DNA of 37,470 nt from an uncultured Clostridia bacterium (lineage in GTDB: Bacteria > Bacillota > Clostridia > Oscillospirales > UBA644), in assembly GCA_944382895.1 (NCBI GenBank), contig CALWNV010000012.1:1-37470 (forward strand). Reading direction: 5' to 3'. The stretch's first letter is position 1, and the number at the start of each line of letters is the position of its first letter. The position numbers and the translations under genes are program-made. Positions 14,926-24,226 of this stretch are shown piece after piece. The notes under the pieces are model-generated. The model worked only from the letters and a program-made list of their open reading frames with translations, was not told the DNA's origin and did no database searches.

Positions 14926-15968
14926 CCGCCGGTTTTTTCATAATAAAAATTCTCAGTAAAGTCATATACGTCGCAGGCTGTTCTGAAAAGAGTGTTCCGT
15001 TCACTTTCGGGAAGAGTTTTATCAGGATATGTATACCAACTTTCAACCGTTATCGTATCCGGAGCTCCACCGTTACCAAGATACATCTTGATATACTCCA
15101 TGGTATAAAAATAAAAAAGCAACGGAGAAGTGTTGCCGCCTTCCGAGTTGATTATTATATTGAATTTAAGCCCCCGGCTTTTGACAACGTTCTCAAGATC
15201 CGCCAACCTCGCCGCCCAATCGATCTCATCGTCAGCAGAACCCTTACCAGTATAATATTCATAAGGATTATCGACCTCTACCCCGTCAATTTTTTCTCCG
15301 CGCGCATCTACGGTATCAAGAAAATCGGTAAGAGCAATATAATAATCACCTCGAAACATCCCGTCTTCTCCGCGACCGTAAAAATCTATTTCACCTTTCC
15401 AGCCCCAGTTAGGAAAATTTGTTCCGAGATATATCTCAATATCAGGATATATCGCACGTACCGCTGAAATATAATCCGCCATCTCGTTCCCGGCTTCCTC
15501 ATATGTAAGATAGGGATAATCCGCAGAACCCCAGCCTGAACCATAAACAGAGGTCACACGTCCTATAGCCTCATCCATAAAAAGCCTGTCTACAGTTCCG
15601 CCTGCATCACGCCACTTGTTCAAAGTAGCAAGATCGATCTCAGCCGAACGTTCACCGCATTCATCTGCCCATACATGATTATAAAGCCCTCCGACTTCTA
15701 TTGACACCTTTATATTATTTTCACAAAGCAGCTCAGCCAAAGGCCGCAAATCATCCAAGGAAGAACCTGTAATATCTCCGCAAAATATATTTAATCCGGT
15801 TATTTTTGAAAACGTTTCATCATACTCATCCGGATCTGCGTCAACAAGCTGAAAAGGATAGTGCCCACCCGTCCAGATCTGAGGGACCTCCGTACGTCTT
15901 TTTATAACCGTACACCCCGAACATAAAAAAACTGACAAAGCTACCACCATCGTAAAAACCTTTTTCAT
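14922..15968 (-). CDS. Secreted TIM-barrel lipoprotein, glycosidase-like
   Basis: The product begins with MKKVFTMVV and a hydrophobic stretch ending in LCSGC at 15-19. This is a lipobox-like site with Cys rather than Leu at -3, so a lipoprotein anchored outside the membrane is likely. The rest (about 330 residues) reads like a (beta/alpha)8 barrel: GLNIFCGDITG, IKVSIEVGGLY, VDRLFMDEAIG, IEIYLGTNFPNWGW, IDGVEVDNPYEYY, LKFNIIINSEGG and DTITVESWY. The acidic pairs in FMDEA and VEVDN are candidate catalytic residues; a GH114-like relationship is possible but unproven. I chose the ATG at 15968 (GGGAG six bases away); a TTG two codons upstream is the alternative. It leads an operon with ogg and a GNAT protein. 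Confidence 0.7.
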   Translation of the reverse strand: MKKVFTMVVALSVFLCSGCTVIKRRTEVPQIWTGGHYPFQLVDADPDEYDETFSKITGLNIFCGDITGSSLDDLRPLAELLCENNIKVSIEVGGLYNHVWADECGERSAEIDLATLNKWRDAGGTVDRLFMDEAIGRVTSVYGSGWGSADYPYLTYEEAGNEMADYISAVRAIYPDIEIYLGTNFPNWGWKGEIDFYGRGEDGMFRGDYYIALTDFLDTVDARGEKIDGVEVDNPYEYYTGKGSADDEIDWAARLADLENVVKSRGLKFNIIINSEGGNTSPLLFYFYTMEYIKMYLGNGGAPDTITVESWYTYPDKTLPESERNTLFRTACDVYDFTENFYYEKTGG

Positions 15969-16049
15969 ACACAACTCCCGGAAAATATTATTTATAGTAT
16001 ATCATTGACCGATAAACCAACTTATAAAAAAACAGATAGTCGAACGTAT

Positions 16050-16934
16050 TTATTTGTAATACACTTTTTTAAGATATTCACCCGTATATGAGGAAGGACA
16101 TGCCATTACCTGTTCAGGGGTACCACAAACAACTATTCTGCCTCCGTTATCTCCTCCGTCAGGGCCTAAATCGATTATATAATCCGCAGTTTTGATAATA
16201 TCAAGATTATGCTCTATAACAACAACTGTATTTCCTGAACTCACAAGTCTGCGCAAAACATCTATCAGCTTATGGACGTCAGCCGTATGAAGCCCGGTAG
16301 TAGGCTCATCAAGAATATAGATAGTCTTCCCGGTAGAACGCCGTGAAAGTTCCGTCGCAAGCTTCACACGTTGGCTCTCCCCGCCTGAAAGAGTAGTTGA
16401 TGACTGACCTATCTTGATATATCCAAGCCCGACATCAAAAAGGGTTTTCAGTTTACGGTAGACATTCGGGATATTCTCAAAAAATTTCAAGCCTTCCTCA
16501 ACAGTCATTTCAAGCACGTCATATATATTTTTTCCTTTGAATTTAATATCAAGAGTTTCACGGTTATACCGTTTTCCGGCACATACATCACACGGAACAT
16601 ATATATCCGGAAGAAAGTGCATTTCTATTTTTACAATACCGTCTCCTGAGCACGCCTCACATCTGCCTCCGGCTACATTAAAGGAAAATCTTCCCGCAGT
16701 ATACCCTTTCGCCTTGGCTTCCTGAGTGGATGCGAAAAGCTCACGTATCTCATTAAACATTCCCGTATATGTCGCCGGATTGGAACGCGGGGTCCTGCCT
16801 ATCGGACTTTGGTCTATATTTACCACTTTATCAAGAAGCTCTATGCCGTCAATACTATCGCATTTGCCGGGTATACATTTCGCACGGTTGAGCGTAGCCG
16901 CCAATGTTTTGTAAAGTATCTCATTAACAAGGCT
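16050..16934 (-). pseudogene. uvrA: UvrA C-terminal part, downstream of an internal stop
   Basis: This segment is in the same reading frame as the N-terminal UvrA ORF but is cut off by TAA at 16937-16935. It encodes the rest of the second ATPase domain: [19 protein letters not shown], the [18 protein letters not shown] block, the zinc module [18 protein letters not shown], the ABC signature [16 protein letters not shown], and Walker B with [11 protein letters not shown]. Everything here looks intact. The first possible start is an internal TTG at 16904 without a ribosome-binding site, so independent translation is doubtful. Without read-through, the cell would lack the distal ATPase half. Confidence 0.85.
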
Positions 16935-18818
16935 TTATTTTTCCGAACCGGGAAACCCGGTGGCTGCGGTAAACACCCCGAGGGGAATTTCCACATCAAT
17001 ATTTTTAAGATTGTTTTCTCTTGCTCCGCGTATAATGAGTTTTTTATCAGTTACCGGTAAAACAGAAGACGGAACCTCGATTTTACGTTTTCCGGAAAGA
17101 TACATACCCGTTATAGAGCTTTCACAGTTCATAATATCTTCAACAGTCCCGGCTGCAACGATATATCCACCATGTATGCCCGCTCCCGGTCCGACATCCA
17201 CGATATAATCAGATTCCATCATAGTTTCCTCGTCATGTTCGACCACAATAAGCGTATTGCCAAGGTCTCTAAGCCGTTTTAAGGTTGCGAGCAGTTTCGC
17301 GTTGTCTTTCTGATGCAGACCGATACTGGGTTCATCCAGAATATACAATACGCCCATAAGTGACGATCCTATCTGGGTAGCAAGCCGGATACGCTGGGCT
17401 TCGCCTCCCGAAAGAGTCCCTGCTGAACGCATTAAAGTAAGATATTCCAACCCTACACTTTTCAAAAAACCAAGCCGCTCTCTCACTTCTTTGAGAATAC
17501 GCTCGGCAATAACCGCATCTCTGTCAGAAAGACGCACACCGGAGATAAAATCATAAGCGTCATTGACTGATTTTTTACAAACATCAATTATGTTAAGCCC
17601 GTTTATCGTAACCGCAAGAGCAAGGGGATTAAGTCTGGATCCTTTACATTCGGGACATGTTTTATTTGTCATAAGCTGCTCGATCTCCGCACGGACGGCA
17701 TCACTTGTAGATTGTTTGTAACGGCGTTCAAGACACGGAATTATACCTTCATCATATTCGCCACCATATAACAGTTCGGAAAGAGCCTCTTGCGGCATAT
17801 CCTTGACCGGTGTCGCAATCGTTTTTCCGTATTTTTTCAATACGGAAGCATAATTCCGCATATAATAAGAATTCTTTGTAATATTTCCGAAACCGGAAGC
17901 GCAGACAGCACCCTGAAGAAGGCTGAGTTCTTTGTTAGGAATAACAAGATCCGGATCAATAACCATGGTAAAACCCAAACCAGAACAATGACGGCAAGCC
18001 CCGGCGGGATTATTAAACGAGAACATTCTCGGAGAGAGTTCTTCAATCCCTATATCATGTTCCGGGCACGAATAGCGCTGTGAATACAATGTTTCCTCCC
18101 CGTCGGGGATTGACACAAGAATAAGCCCGTTTGAAAGCTTAGAAGCGGTTTCGCATGAATCAGTAAGGCGCTTGCGCACCTCATCCCGCATAACTATCCT
18201 GTCAACAACTACCTCGATATCATGTTTTTTATTTTTGTCCAAAGGGATATCTTCTTGCAAATCATAAATTATCCCGTCGACCCTTACACGAACGTACCCG
18301 CTTTTTTTATAATCTTCAAAAAGTTTCTGATATTCCCCTTTACGGCCGCGAACGACCGGCGCAAGAATCTGTATTTTTGTCTCCTCAGGGATCTGCATGA
18401 TTTTGTCAATTATACTATCAAGAGCCTGCTGTTTTATCTCAATTCCGCACACAGGGCAATGAGGAACCCCTACGCGTGCATACAGAAGCCTTAAATAATC
18501 ATAAATTTCCGTTATCGTGCCAACAGTAGAACGAGGGTTACGTGAAGTGGTTTTTTGATCGATCGATATAGCGGGAGACAACCCGTCAATATAATCAACA
18601 TCAGGTTTCTCCATTTGACCGAGGAACATACGCGCATATGATGACAAAGACTCAACATATCTCCGTTGCCCTTCAGCATATATAGTATCAAACGCAAGCG
18701 AGGTTTTTCCAGAACCGGAAAGACCGGTAAAAACGACAAGTTTATCACGGGGAATCTCAACATCTATATTTTTAAGATTGTTTTCTCTTGCTCCCTTTAC
18801 GTAAATACTTTCTCTCAC
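16935..18818 (-). CDS. uvrA: Excinuclease ABC subunit A (UvrA), truncated by an in-frame stop
   Basis: UvrA recognises bulky DNA damage and loads UvrB in nucleotide excision repair. This 627-residue part holds the complete first ATPase domain: Walker [13 protein letters not shown] at about 33-44, the Cys pair [19 protein letters not shown], a zinc module [16 protein letters not shown], signature [12 protein letters not shown], and Walker [14 protein letters not shown]. It ends inside the second Walker A, which reads TGFPGSEK-stop where the family has TGVSGSGKSS. The start is GTG at 18818 with GGAG about 10 bases upstream, overlapping the uvrB 3' end by 47 bases. Full-length UvrA would be about 920 residues. 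Confidence 0.93.
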   Translation of the reverse strand: MRESIYVKGARENNLKNIDVEIPRDKLVVFTGLSGSGKTSLAFDTIYAEGQRRYVESLSSYARMFLGQMEKPDVDYIDGLSPAISIDQKTTSRNPRSTVGTITEIYDYLRLLYARVGVPHCPVCGIEIKQQALDSIIDKIMQIPEETKIQILAPVVRGRKGEYQKLFEDYKKSGYVRVRVDGIIYDLQEDIPLDKNKKHDIEVVVDRIVMRDEVRKRLTDSCETASKLSNGLILVSIPDGEETLYSQRYSCPEHDIGIEELSPRMFSFNNPAGACRHCSGLGFTMVIDPDLVIPNKELSLLQGAVCASGFGNITKNSYYMRNYASVLKKYGKTIATPVKDMPQEALSELLYGGEYDEGIIPCLERRYKQSTSDAVRAEIEQLMTNKTCPECKGSRLNPLALAVTINGLNIIDVCKKSVNDAYDFISGVRLSDRDAVIAERILKEVRERLGFLKSVGLEYLTLMRSAGTLSGGEAQRIRLATQIGSSLMGVLYILDEPSIGLHQKDNAKLLATLKRLRDLGNTLIVVEHDEETMMESDYIVDVGPGAGIHGGYIVAAGTVEDIMNCESSITGMYLSGKRKIEVPSSVLPVTDKKLIIRGARENNLKNIDVEIPLGVFTAATGFPGSEK

Positions 18819-20796
18819 TTTTTTTCTGCTCCAATTTTTTTATTCTGTCCCTTAGTTCAGCCGCGTATTCAAACTCTAAGGCTTTAGCGGCGATCCTCAT
18901 TTGTTGCTTAAGCTCATCTAAAAGTTTCTCAAAATCCTGCGCGGTAAGATTCTCAGCGGAATCCTCCGCTTTGTCTATTGTTTTTCTTATTTCAGCGACA
19001 GACGAAATATCTTCAGCTGAATGTACAGGCTTTACAATAGTTTTAGGAATGATATTATGAGCTTTATTATACGCGATCTGAATATTTCTGCGCCGTTCTG
19101 TCTCTTTTATAGCCTTTTCCATCGATGGGGTGACACTGTCAGCATACATAATGACCTCGCCTTTCGCGTTTCGCGCAGCTCTGCCTATAATCTGAATAAG
19201 CGATGTCTCATTGCGCAAAAAACCTTCTTTATCCGCATCCAGAATGACTATAAGAGAAACTTCCGGTAAATCCAGTCCTTCCCGCAGAAGATTAATACCG
19301 ACAAGCACATCAAACTCGCCCTCTCGCAATTGTCTCAGCAATTCGACCCTGTCAAACGTATCGACTTCATGATGCATATACTTTACATTTATCTCAAGAT
19401 TTTGCAGGTATTCGGTAAGGCTTTCCGACATCCGCTTAGTCAATGTCACAACAAGCACACGCTCATGCTTTTCAACTCGTTTTCTTATCTCAATAATAAG
19501 ATCGTCTATCTGTCCTTCTGAGGGGCGCACCGATATCTCCGGATCAACAAGGCCTGTCGGTCTGATAATCTGCTCTACAATACGCGAAGAATGTTCACGC
19601 TCATATTGTGCTGGTGTTGCCGAAACATATATGACCTGATTTATTTTTTCTTTGAATTCAGGGAAAAACAGAGGACGGTTATCATACGCCGAAGGAAGGC
19701 GAAATCCGTAATCGACAAGATTTTGTTTTCTCGCGCGATCACCACCGCTCATACCTCTGACTTGAGGCAAGGAAACATGACTTTCATCTATTATCATAAG
19801 GTAATCCTTCGGGAAATAATCAAGTAATGTATACGGAGTTGATCCGGGAGCACGACCTGAGAGAATACGGGAATAGTTTTCCACGCCTTTACAATAACCG
19901 AAATTACGTAAAAATTCAACATCATACATCGTTCGCTCCCGTATTCGTTGAGCCTCTATAAGCTTGTGCTCACTTTCAAAATACGCCACTCTTTCTTCCA
20001 TTTCGCGGAGGATTTCTTCGATTGCCTTTTCACGACGCAAATCACCCGTGACATAATGTGTTGCCGGAAATATCACAGTATAATTCAATGAGCGAATAAT
20101 TTCCCCGGTAACAGGATTAATCTGAGTTATACGATCTATTTCATCACCGAAAAACTCTACACGGACAACATAATCATTTGTTGAAGCAGGGAATATCTCA
20201 ACAACATCGCCTCTGACCCTGAACATACCTCTTGCGAGATCATAATCGTTACGCACATACTGTATCTTAACAAGATCCCTCAACAGCTTGTCTCGGTCAG
20301 TCTTCTGCCCGACACGGACAGAAACGATTAGATCGTAATATTCAGCCGGATCTCCCAAAGTATATATACACGAAACGCTTGCCACAACCACAACATCCCT
20401 TCGCTCAAACAGCGATGATGTCGCGGAATGACGAAGACGATCAATATCTTCATTTATAGACATATCTTTTTCTATAAAAGTATCTGTATGCGGCAAATAC
20501 GCTTCGGGTTGATAATAATCATAATAGGAAACAAAATATTCCACGGCATTTTCCGGGAAAAATTCCTTGAATTCGGAACAAAGTTGCGCCGCAAGAGTTT
20601 TATTGTGCGCAAGGACAAGTGTCGGGCGATTTACCGACGCAATAACATTTGCCATCGTAAAAGTTTTTCCAGAACCCGTCACACCGAGCAAAACCTGTTC
20701 TCGGTCACCGCGATTTAATCCCCGCACAAGTTCTTTGATTGCCTGCGGCTGATCACCTGTGGGTTTATAACTGCTGTGTAATATAAATTTATCCAT
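18772..20796 (-). CDS. uvrB: Excinuclease ABC subunit B (UvrB)
   Basis: UvrB is the helicase-like damage verifier that UvrA loads onto DNA and UvrC then cuts beside. The 674-residue product has Walker [14 protein letters not shown] (about 37-49) and the aromatic beta-hairpin [12 protein letters not shown]. It also has the DESH box ([11 protein letters not shown]), helicase motifs V/VI ([24 protein letters not shown]) and a C-terminal UVR domain. I chose the ATG at 20796 because GGAGGAT precedes it; the longer frame adds seven residues. It is driven by a strong promoter about 150 bases upstream and leads the uvrB-uvrA operon. No LexA-type GAAC-N4-GTTC box was seen upstream. Confidence 0.96.
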   Translation of the reverse strand: MDKFILHSSYKPTGDQPQAIKELVRGLNRGDREQVLLGVTGSGKTFTMANVIASVNRPTLVLAHNKTLAAQLCSEFKEFFPENAVEYFVSYYDYYQPEAYLPHTDTFIEKDMSINEDIDRLRHSATSSLFERRDVVVVASVSCIYTLGDPAEYYDLIVSVRVGQKTDRDKLLRDLVKIQYVRNDYDLARGMFRVRGDVVEIFPASTNDYVVRVEFFGDEIDRITQINPVTGEIIRSLNYTVIFPATHYVTGDLRREKAIEEILREMEERVAYFESEHKLIEAQRIRERTMYDVEFLRNFGYCKGVENYSRILSGRAPGSTPYTLLDYFPKDYLMIIDESHVSLPQVRGMSGGDRARKQNLVDYGFRLPSAYDNRPLFFPEFKEKINQVIYVSATPAQYEREHSSRIVEQIIRPTGLVDPEISVRPSEGQIDDLIIEIRKRVEKHERVLVVTLTKRMSESLTEYLQNLEINVKYMHHEVDTFDRVELLRQLREGEFDVLVGINLLREGLDLPEVSLIVILDADKEGFLRNETSLIQIIGRAARNAKGEVIMYADSVTPSMEKAIKETERRRNIQIAYNKAHNIIPKTIVKPVHSAEDISSVAEIRKTIDKAEDSAENLTAQDFEKLLDELKQQMRIAAKALEFEYAAELRDRIKKLEQKKSERKYLRKGSKRKQS

Positions 20797-21017
20797 TTTT
20801 ATCCTCCGGACACGCATTGCCGCAAGTTAAAACATATAACAAAATCATGTAAAATTCCTTTTTTCTGCATAATAATTCGCCGTATATGGGAAAATGCAGA
20901 GCTTTACGTATTTTTTCAACACACAAAAACTCCGCTTATATATATTATATCATAAAGTTATATATATGTAAATAGCGACAGAGGAATTTACATTTTATTT
21001 CATAAAAAACATTTTCC
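20797..21017 (-). other. uvrB leader and promoter-containing intergenic region
   Basis: The gap between uvrB and radC (20797-21118) holds three things: the uvrB promoter, an untranslated leader of about 140 bases, and the radC terminator. No protein-coding gene longer than 25 codons is supported. The leader contains a short ORF (ATG at 20853, 19 codons, AAGGA seven bases upstream) whose stop overlaps the uvrB start. This could couple translation but is weakly supported. Confidence 0.45.
20944..20972 (-). promoter_or_regulatory. Sigma-A promoter of uvrB-uvrA
   Basis: On the minus strand TTTACA (20972-20967), a 17-base spacer, then TATAAT (20949-20944). It matches consensus in 11 of 12 positions. 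Confidence 0.8.
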
Positions 21018-21059
21018 AATACAAAAAACACGATATACGCATACCGTGTTTTTTGTATT
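21018..21059 (-). terminator. Terminator hairpin after radC
   Basis: A perfect 15-base stem (AATACAAAAAACACG at 21018-21032 pairing with 21045-21059) lies about 60 bases after the radC stop. Each arm has a run of six A or T. Confidence 0.7.
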
Positions 21060-21118
21060 CTTAAATTCTCAAAAATTTATGATTTCTCTGTTCTTTTCAA
21101 CTACTGATTTTTTATATA

Positions 21119-21880
21119 TCAACCACTTTTATCGCAATCCTCAGAAGTCTCATCTGATTTATTATAATCAGAAAACCCGAAATAACGGCGAATATCGCTA
21201 TTCAATCTCAATATTCCGCTTTCTGCCATCGACACACAATCATTATCGGCAAAAATTATATGATCGAGAAGCTGTATCCCTAAACCTTTGAAAAGCTCTT
21301 CTATACGATATGTCGTTTCTTTATCATTAACCGAGGGTATCGCTATGCCGCTTGGGTGGTTATGGGCAAGAACAACGTACGCAGCATTAAGCCGAACAGC
21401 TTTTTCAACTATTGCTTTTATATTCATATATGCCGATTTGAAAGTTCCCTCAGGAAGCTCAAAATAACATACGACCTTTTTTTTCGCATCTAAATATAAA
21501 ACCGACGGCATCTCTGTTTTTTTGTCAATATAACGCGGCAGGAAAAACCTTCTCATATCGTCAAACGAGTTTACATAACAGATATCTTTTGTTTTACTTA
21601 TTTGCACGGCGGTATATACATCATATATAAGGTTCAGTAAAACCGCGGTTTGCTCCCCTACTCCCGGAATACTCATCAATTCTTCGGGAGTGGACTCAAA
21701 AACTCCCGACAAAGAACCAAAAGCATTTATCAGCCTGTGAGCAAGCTCATTCGTATCACCTCGCGCACGCGAATAAAAAAGAACAAGCTCCAAAATCTCA
21801 TGTTCATTCATGCCCGACAAACCGGTTTTCATATACCTTTCCCTTACCCTTTTCCGATGACCGTCATGAATATTAGGCAC
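21119..21880 (-). CDS. radC: RadC-family JAB-domain protein
   Basis: The N-terminal part has a helix-hairpin-helix region (MNEHEILELVLFY, then LMSIPGVGEQTA). The C-terminal JAB/MPN domain has the metal-binding motif VLAHNHPSGIAIPSVND. The true biochemical role of RadC is uncertain; it is named for DNA repair but behaves like a metalloprotease-fold protein. Two starts are possible: a TTG at 21886 and a GTG at 21880. I prefer the GTG because it is about 9 bases from the AAGGGGG site. The gene lies just downstream of an ABC exporter and upstream of uvrB, probably as the last gene of the nrdR operon. Confidence 0.9.
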   Translation of the reverse strand: MPNIHDGHRKRVRERYMKTGLSGMNEHEILELVLFYSRARGDTNELAHRLINAFGSLSGVFESTPEELMSIPGVGEQTAVLLNLIYDVYTAVQISKTKDICYVNSFDDMRRFFLPRYIDKKTEMPSVLYLDAKKKVVCYFELPEGTFKSAYMNIKAIVEKAVRLNAAYVVLAHNHPSGIAIPSVNDKETTYRIEELFKGLGIQLLDHIIFADNDCVSMAESGILRLNSDIRRYFGFSDYNKSDETSEDCDKSG

Positions 21881-21905
21881 AGACAAACGCCCCCTTTTTT
21901 ATTTA

Positions 21906-23675
21906 TCATTCACCGTATAAAGAACTTCCGGCATATATCTCATATAAATGTGAATATACTCCGTTACTTTTTATAAGTTCATCATGAGAACCGCTTTCTT
22001 CTATTCCATTCTCTGTCAAAACAAGTATAACTTCGGCATTCCTGACTGTAGACAAACGGTGCGCGATCACAAAAGTAGTTCTTCCTTTTGCTAGAAGCTC
22101 AAGAGACTGCTGGACAATCTTCTCACTTTCATTATCAAGAGAAGATGTCGCTTCATCAAAAATAAGGATGGGCGGATTTTTCAAAAATACTCTTGCAATA
22201 CTTATACGTTGTTTTTGCCCACCGGAAAGCTTTATACCCCTTTCCCCGACATAAGTGTCATAACCATGCTCAAGTTCTGAAATAAATTCATGTGCTCCCG
22301 CCTTCTTCGCCGCATCAACGATCATTTCATCCGTAGCATTTCTCAACCCGTATCTTATGTTTTCACGTATAGTCCCCGAAAACAGATATACATCCTGCTG
22401 GACAACACCTATGTTTTCACGTAGAGAATGTAATGTAACATCCCTTATATCATTTCCGTCTATACGGATACAGCCTTCAGAAACTTCATAAAAACGAGGA
22501 ATAAGGCTGCATAATGTAGTTTTCCCGCTTCCAGAAGGTCCTACAATCGCAACATTCGCGCCCGCATGGACCGTCAGATTGATCTTTGAAAGAACTTCTT
22601 TTGTATCCTCAGAATATTTGAAACTGACATTATCAAACATCACTTCTCCGGTAATATTCTTAAGAGTTTTCGCGTCAGGTTTATCCTGTATATCAACAGG
22701 TGTATCTATAAGCTCACAAAAACGATCAAAACCGGTCATACCGCGCTGGAACTGTTCCATAAAATCAACTATACGACGCACGGAGGTAAGCAGTGTGGAT
22801 ATATATAATAAATACGCGACAAGGTCCGCGGCGGTAATAATACCTTTTGTTATAAACAATGAGCCAACAACCACTGCGGCAAGATACATGACAGCATCGA
22901 AAAACCTTACCCCTGATGACATCATGCCCATATATCTGTAGCTGTGTTTTTTGATGCTTAAAAAACGTGAGTTTTCTTTTTCAAAATTTTCTTCTTCGAT
23001 TTTCTCGTTCGCAAATGATTTTACGACTCTTATTCCCGAAAGACAGTCTTCAACCTGCGCATTTATCTCTCCTATCTGCACGCGCTGTTCTCTGAAAGCG
23101 CGTCTCATCTTGCTGTTGTAATAGAGAGCATATGCAAACATAAACGGGATAATCGCAAAGATAATAAGTGTCAACGGAACGTTTACCGTACACAAAATTA
23201 TAAATGAACCGATAATTTTTACTCCCGCTATAAAAAATTCTTCTGGACAATGGTGTGAAAACTCTGTTATTTCAAAAAGATCGTTCGTTATCCGGGACAT
23301 GATCTGTCCGATCTTCGCGTTATCATAAAAAGAAAAAGATAATTTCTGAAGATGTTCAAACAAATCACGCCTCATATCAGTCTCGATCATCGCGCCCATA
23401 ACATGGCCGCGATATGATATATAATAATTTGCGAAAACATCGATTGCCCGTAAAATAAGTATGGCAAGCCCTGCCTGCCAGATTATAGCATACGAAACAT
23501 CACCTGTCTCGGAAGACAGTCCCTGTCCGGTAATCATACGTACCAGCATAGGAAATATCAGCTCAACAGCGGTAACTACAGCCGCACAAAACATATCAAA
23601 AAAGAAGATTGCCTTATATGGTTTATAATAAGGCAAAAATCTTTTTATATTATTAAAATTTGACTTTCTTTTCAT
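21906..23675 (-). CDS. ABC transporter, fused permease/ATPase (MsbA/MdlB-like exporter)
   Basis: This half-transporter of about 589 residues has six membrane helices in the first 320 residues, including the RPYL-like PYYKPYKAIFFFD start and the NDLFEITEFSHH coupling-helix area. A complete nucleotide-binding domain follows: Walker A GPSGSGKTTL, Q-loop GVVQQDVYLFSG, signature LSGGQKQRISIAR, Walker B ILIFDEATSSLD and H-loop IAHRLST. It would work as a homodimer exporting lipid, drug or peptide; the substrate is unknown. I chose the ATG at 23675. It lacks a strong ribosome-binding site and lies 8 bases after the nrdR stop, so coupling to nrdR is likely. A longer frame to 23708 overlaps nrdR. Confidence 0.9.
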   Translation of the reverse strand: MKRKSNFNNIKRFLPYYKPYKAIFFFDMFCAAVVTAVELIFPMLVRMITGQGLSSETGDVSYAIIWQAGLAILILRAIDVFANYYISYRGHVMGAMIETDMRRDLFEHLQKLSFSFYDNAKIGQIMSRITNDLFEITEFSHHCPEEFFIAGVKIIGSFIILCTVNVPLTLIIFAIIPFMFAYALYYNSKMRRAFREQRVQIGEINAQVEDCLSGIRVVKSFANEKIEEENFEKENSRFLSIKKHSYRYMGMMSSGVRFFDAVMYLAAVVVGSLFITKGIITAADLVAYLLYISTLLTSVRRIVDFMEQFQRGMTGFDRFCELIDTPVDIQDKPDAKTLKNITGEVMFDNVSFKYSEDTKEVLSKINLTVHAGANVAIVGPSGSGKTTLCSLIPRFYEVSEGCIRIDGNDIRDVTLHSLRENIGVVQQDVYLFSGTIRENIRYGLRNATDEMIVDAAKKAGAHEFISELEHGYDTYVGERGIKLSGGQKQRISIARVFLKNPPILIFDEATSSLDNESEKIVQQSLELLAKGRTTFVIAHRLSTVRNAEVILVLTENGIEESGSHDELIKSNGVYSHLYEIYAGSSLYGE

Positions 23676-23682
23676 TTTAATT

Positions 23683-24141
23683 TCACGACCTCTTGTTCTT
23701 CTTGACAAGGCTTTTCAATTCTTCCATAAAAGAATCAACGTCTTTGAACTGACGATAAACCGACGCGAATCTGACATAAGCAACATCGTCTATTTGAGAA
23801 AGTTTATCCATCGCAAGCTCACCTATTCTGAAATAAGGGACCTCACGCTCAAGCTCGTTATACAATGTCGATTCAATCTCAGACACGGCGCTTTCAAGTT
23901 CCGAAACAGAAACCGGACGCTTTGAGCAGGCTTTCAGCAAACTGTTAAGCAATTTTTCACGGTCAAACTCTTCACGTGTTTTGTCCTTTTTTATCACAAT
24001 AAGCGGAGAATGTTCAACTATTTCAAACGTTGTAAAACGTTTTTGGCACTTCAAACACTCCCGACGTCTGCGGATTTTTTCGTCAGAAGGACGCGAATCT
24101 ATAACTTTACTATCCTCATAACCACAAAAAGGGCATTTCAT
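23683..24141 (-). CDS. nrdR: Transcriptional repressor NrdR
   Basis: NrdR senses ATP/dATP and represses ribonucleotide reductase genes. The N-terminal zinc ribbon uses Cys 3, 6, 29 and 32 (CPFC and CLKC), followed by the conserved FTTFE and an ATP-cone domain ([16 protein letters not shown], then [13 protein letters not shown]). The 152-residue length is typical. I chose the ATG at 24141, seven bases after GGGGGGA; a TTG at 24147 is the alternative. The promoter has consensus form. No ribonucleotide reductase gene is in the window. Confidence 0.95.
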   Translation of the reverse strand: MKCPFCGYEDSKVIDSRPSDEKIRRRRECLKCQKRFTTFEIVEHSPLIVIKKDKTREEFDREKLLNSLLKACSKRPVSVSELESAVSEIESTLYNELEREVPYFRIGELAMDKLSQIDDVAYVRFASVYRQFKDVDSFMEELKSLVKKNKRS

Positions 24142-24170
24142 AATCAAATCCCCCCTAACATATTATTAAT

Positions 24171-24199
24171 ATTATACATTAAAAAAATATAAAAGTCAA
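24171..24199 (-). promoter_or_regulatory. Sigma-A promoter of nrdR
   Basis: On the minus strand TTGACT (24199-24194), a 17-base spacer, then TATAAT (24176-24171). Confidence 0.8.
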
Positions 24200-24226
24200 T
24201 ATTTAATTCTTTTCAAGAGGTGCTGA

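Noticed and set aside
16935-16937. TAA in uvrA read as an amino acid (genetic code change)
   Set aside because: Other genes here, such as rplM, plsY and pgi, use TAA as a normal end, and the neighbouring Walker A residues are also altered.
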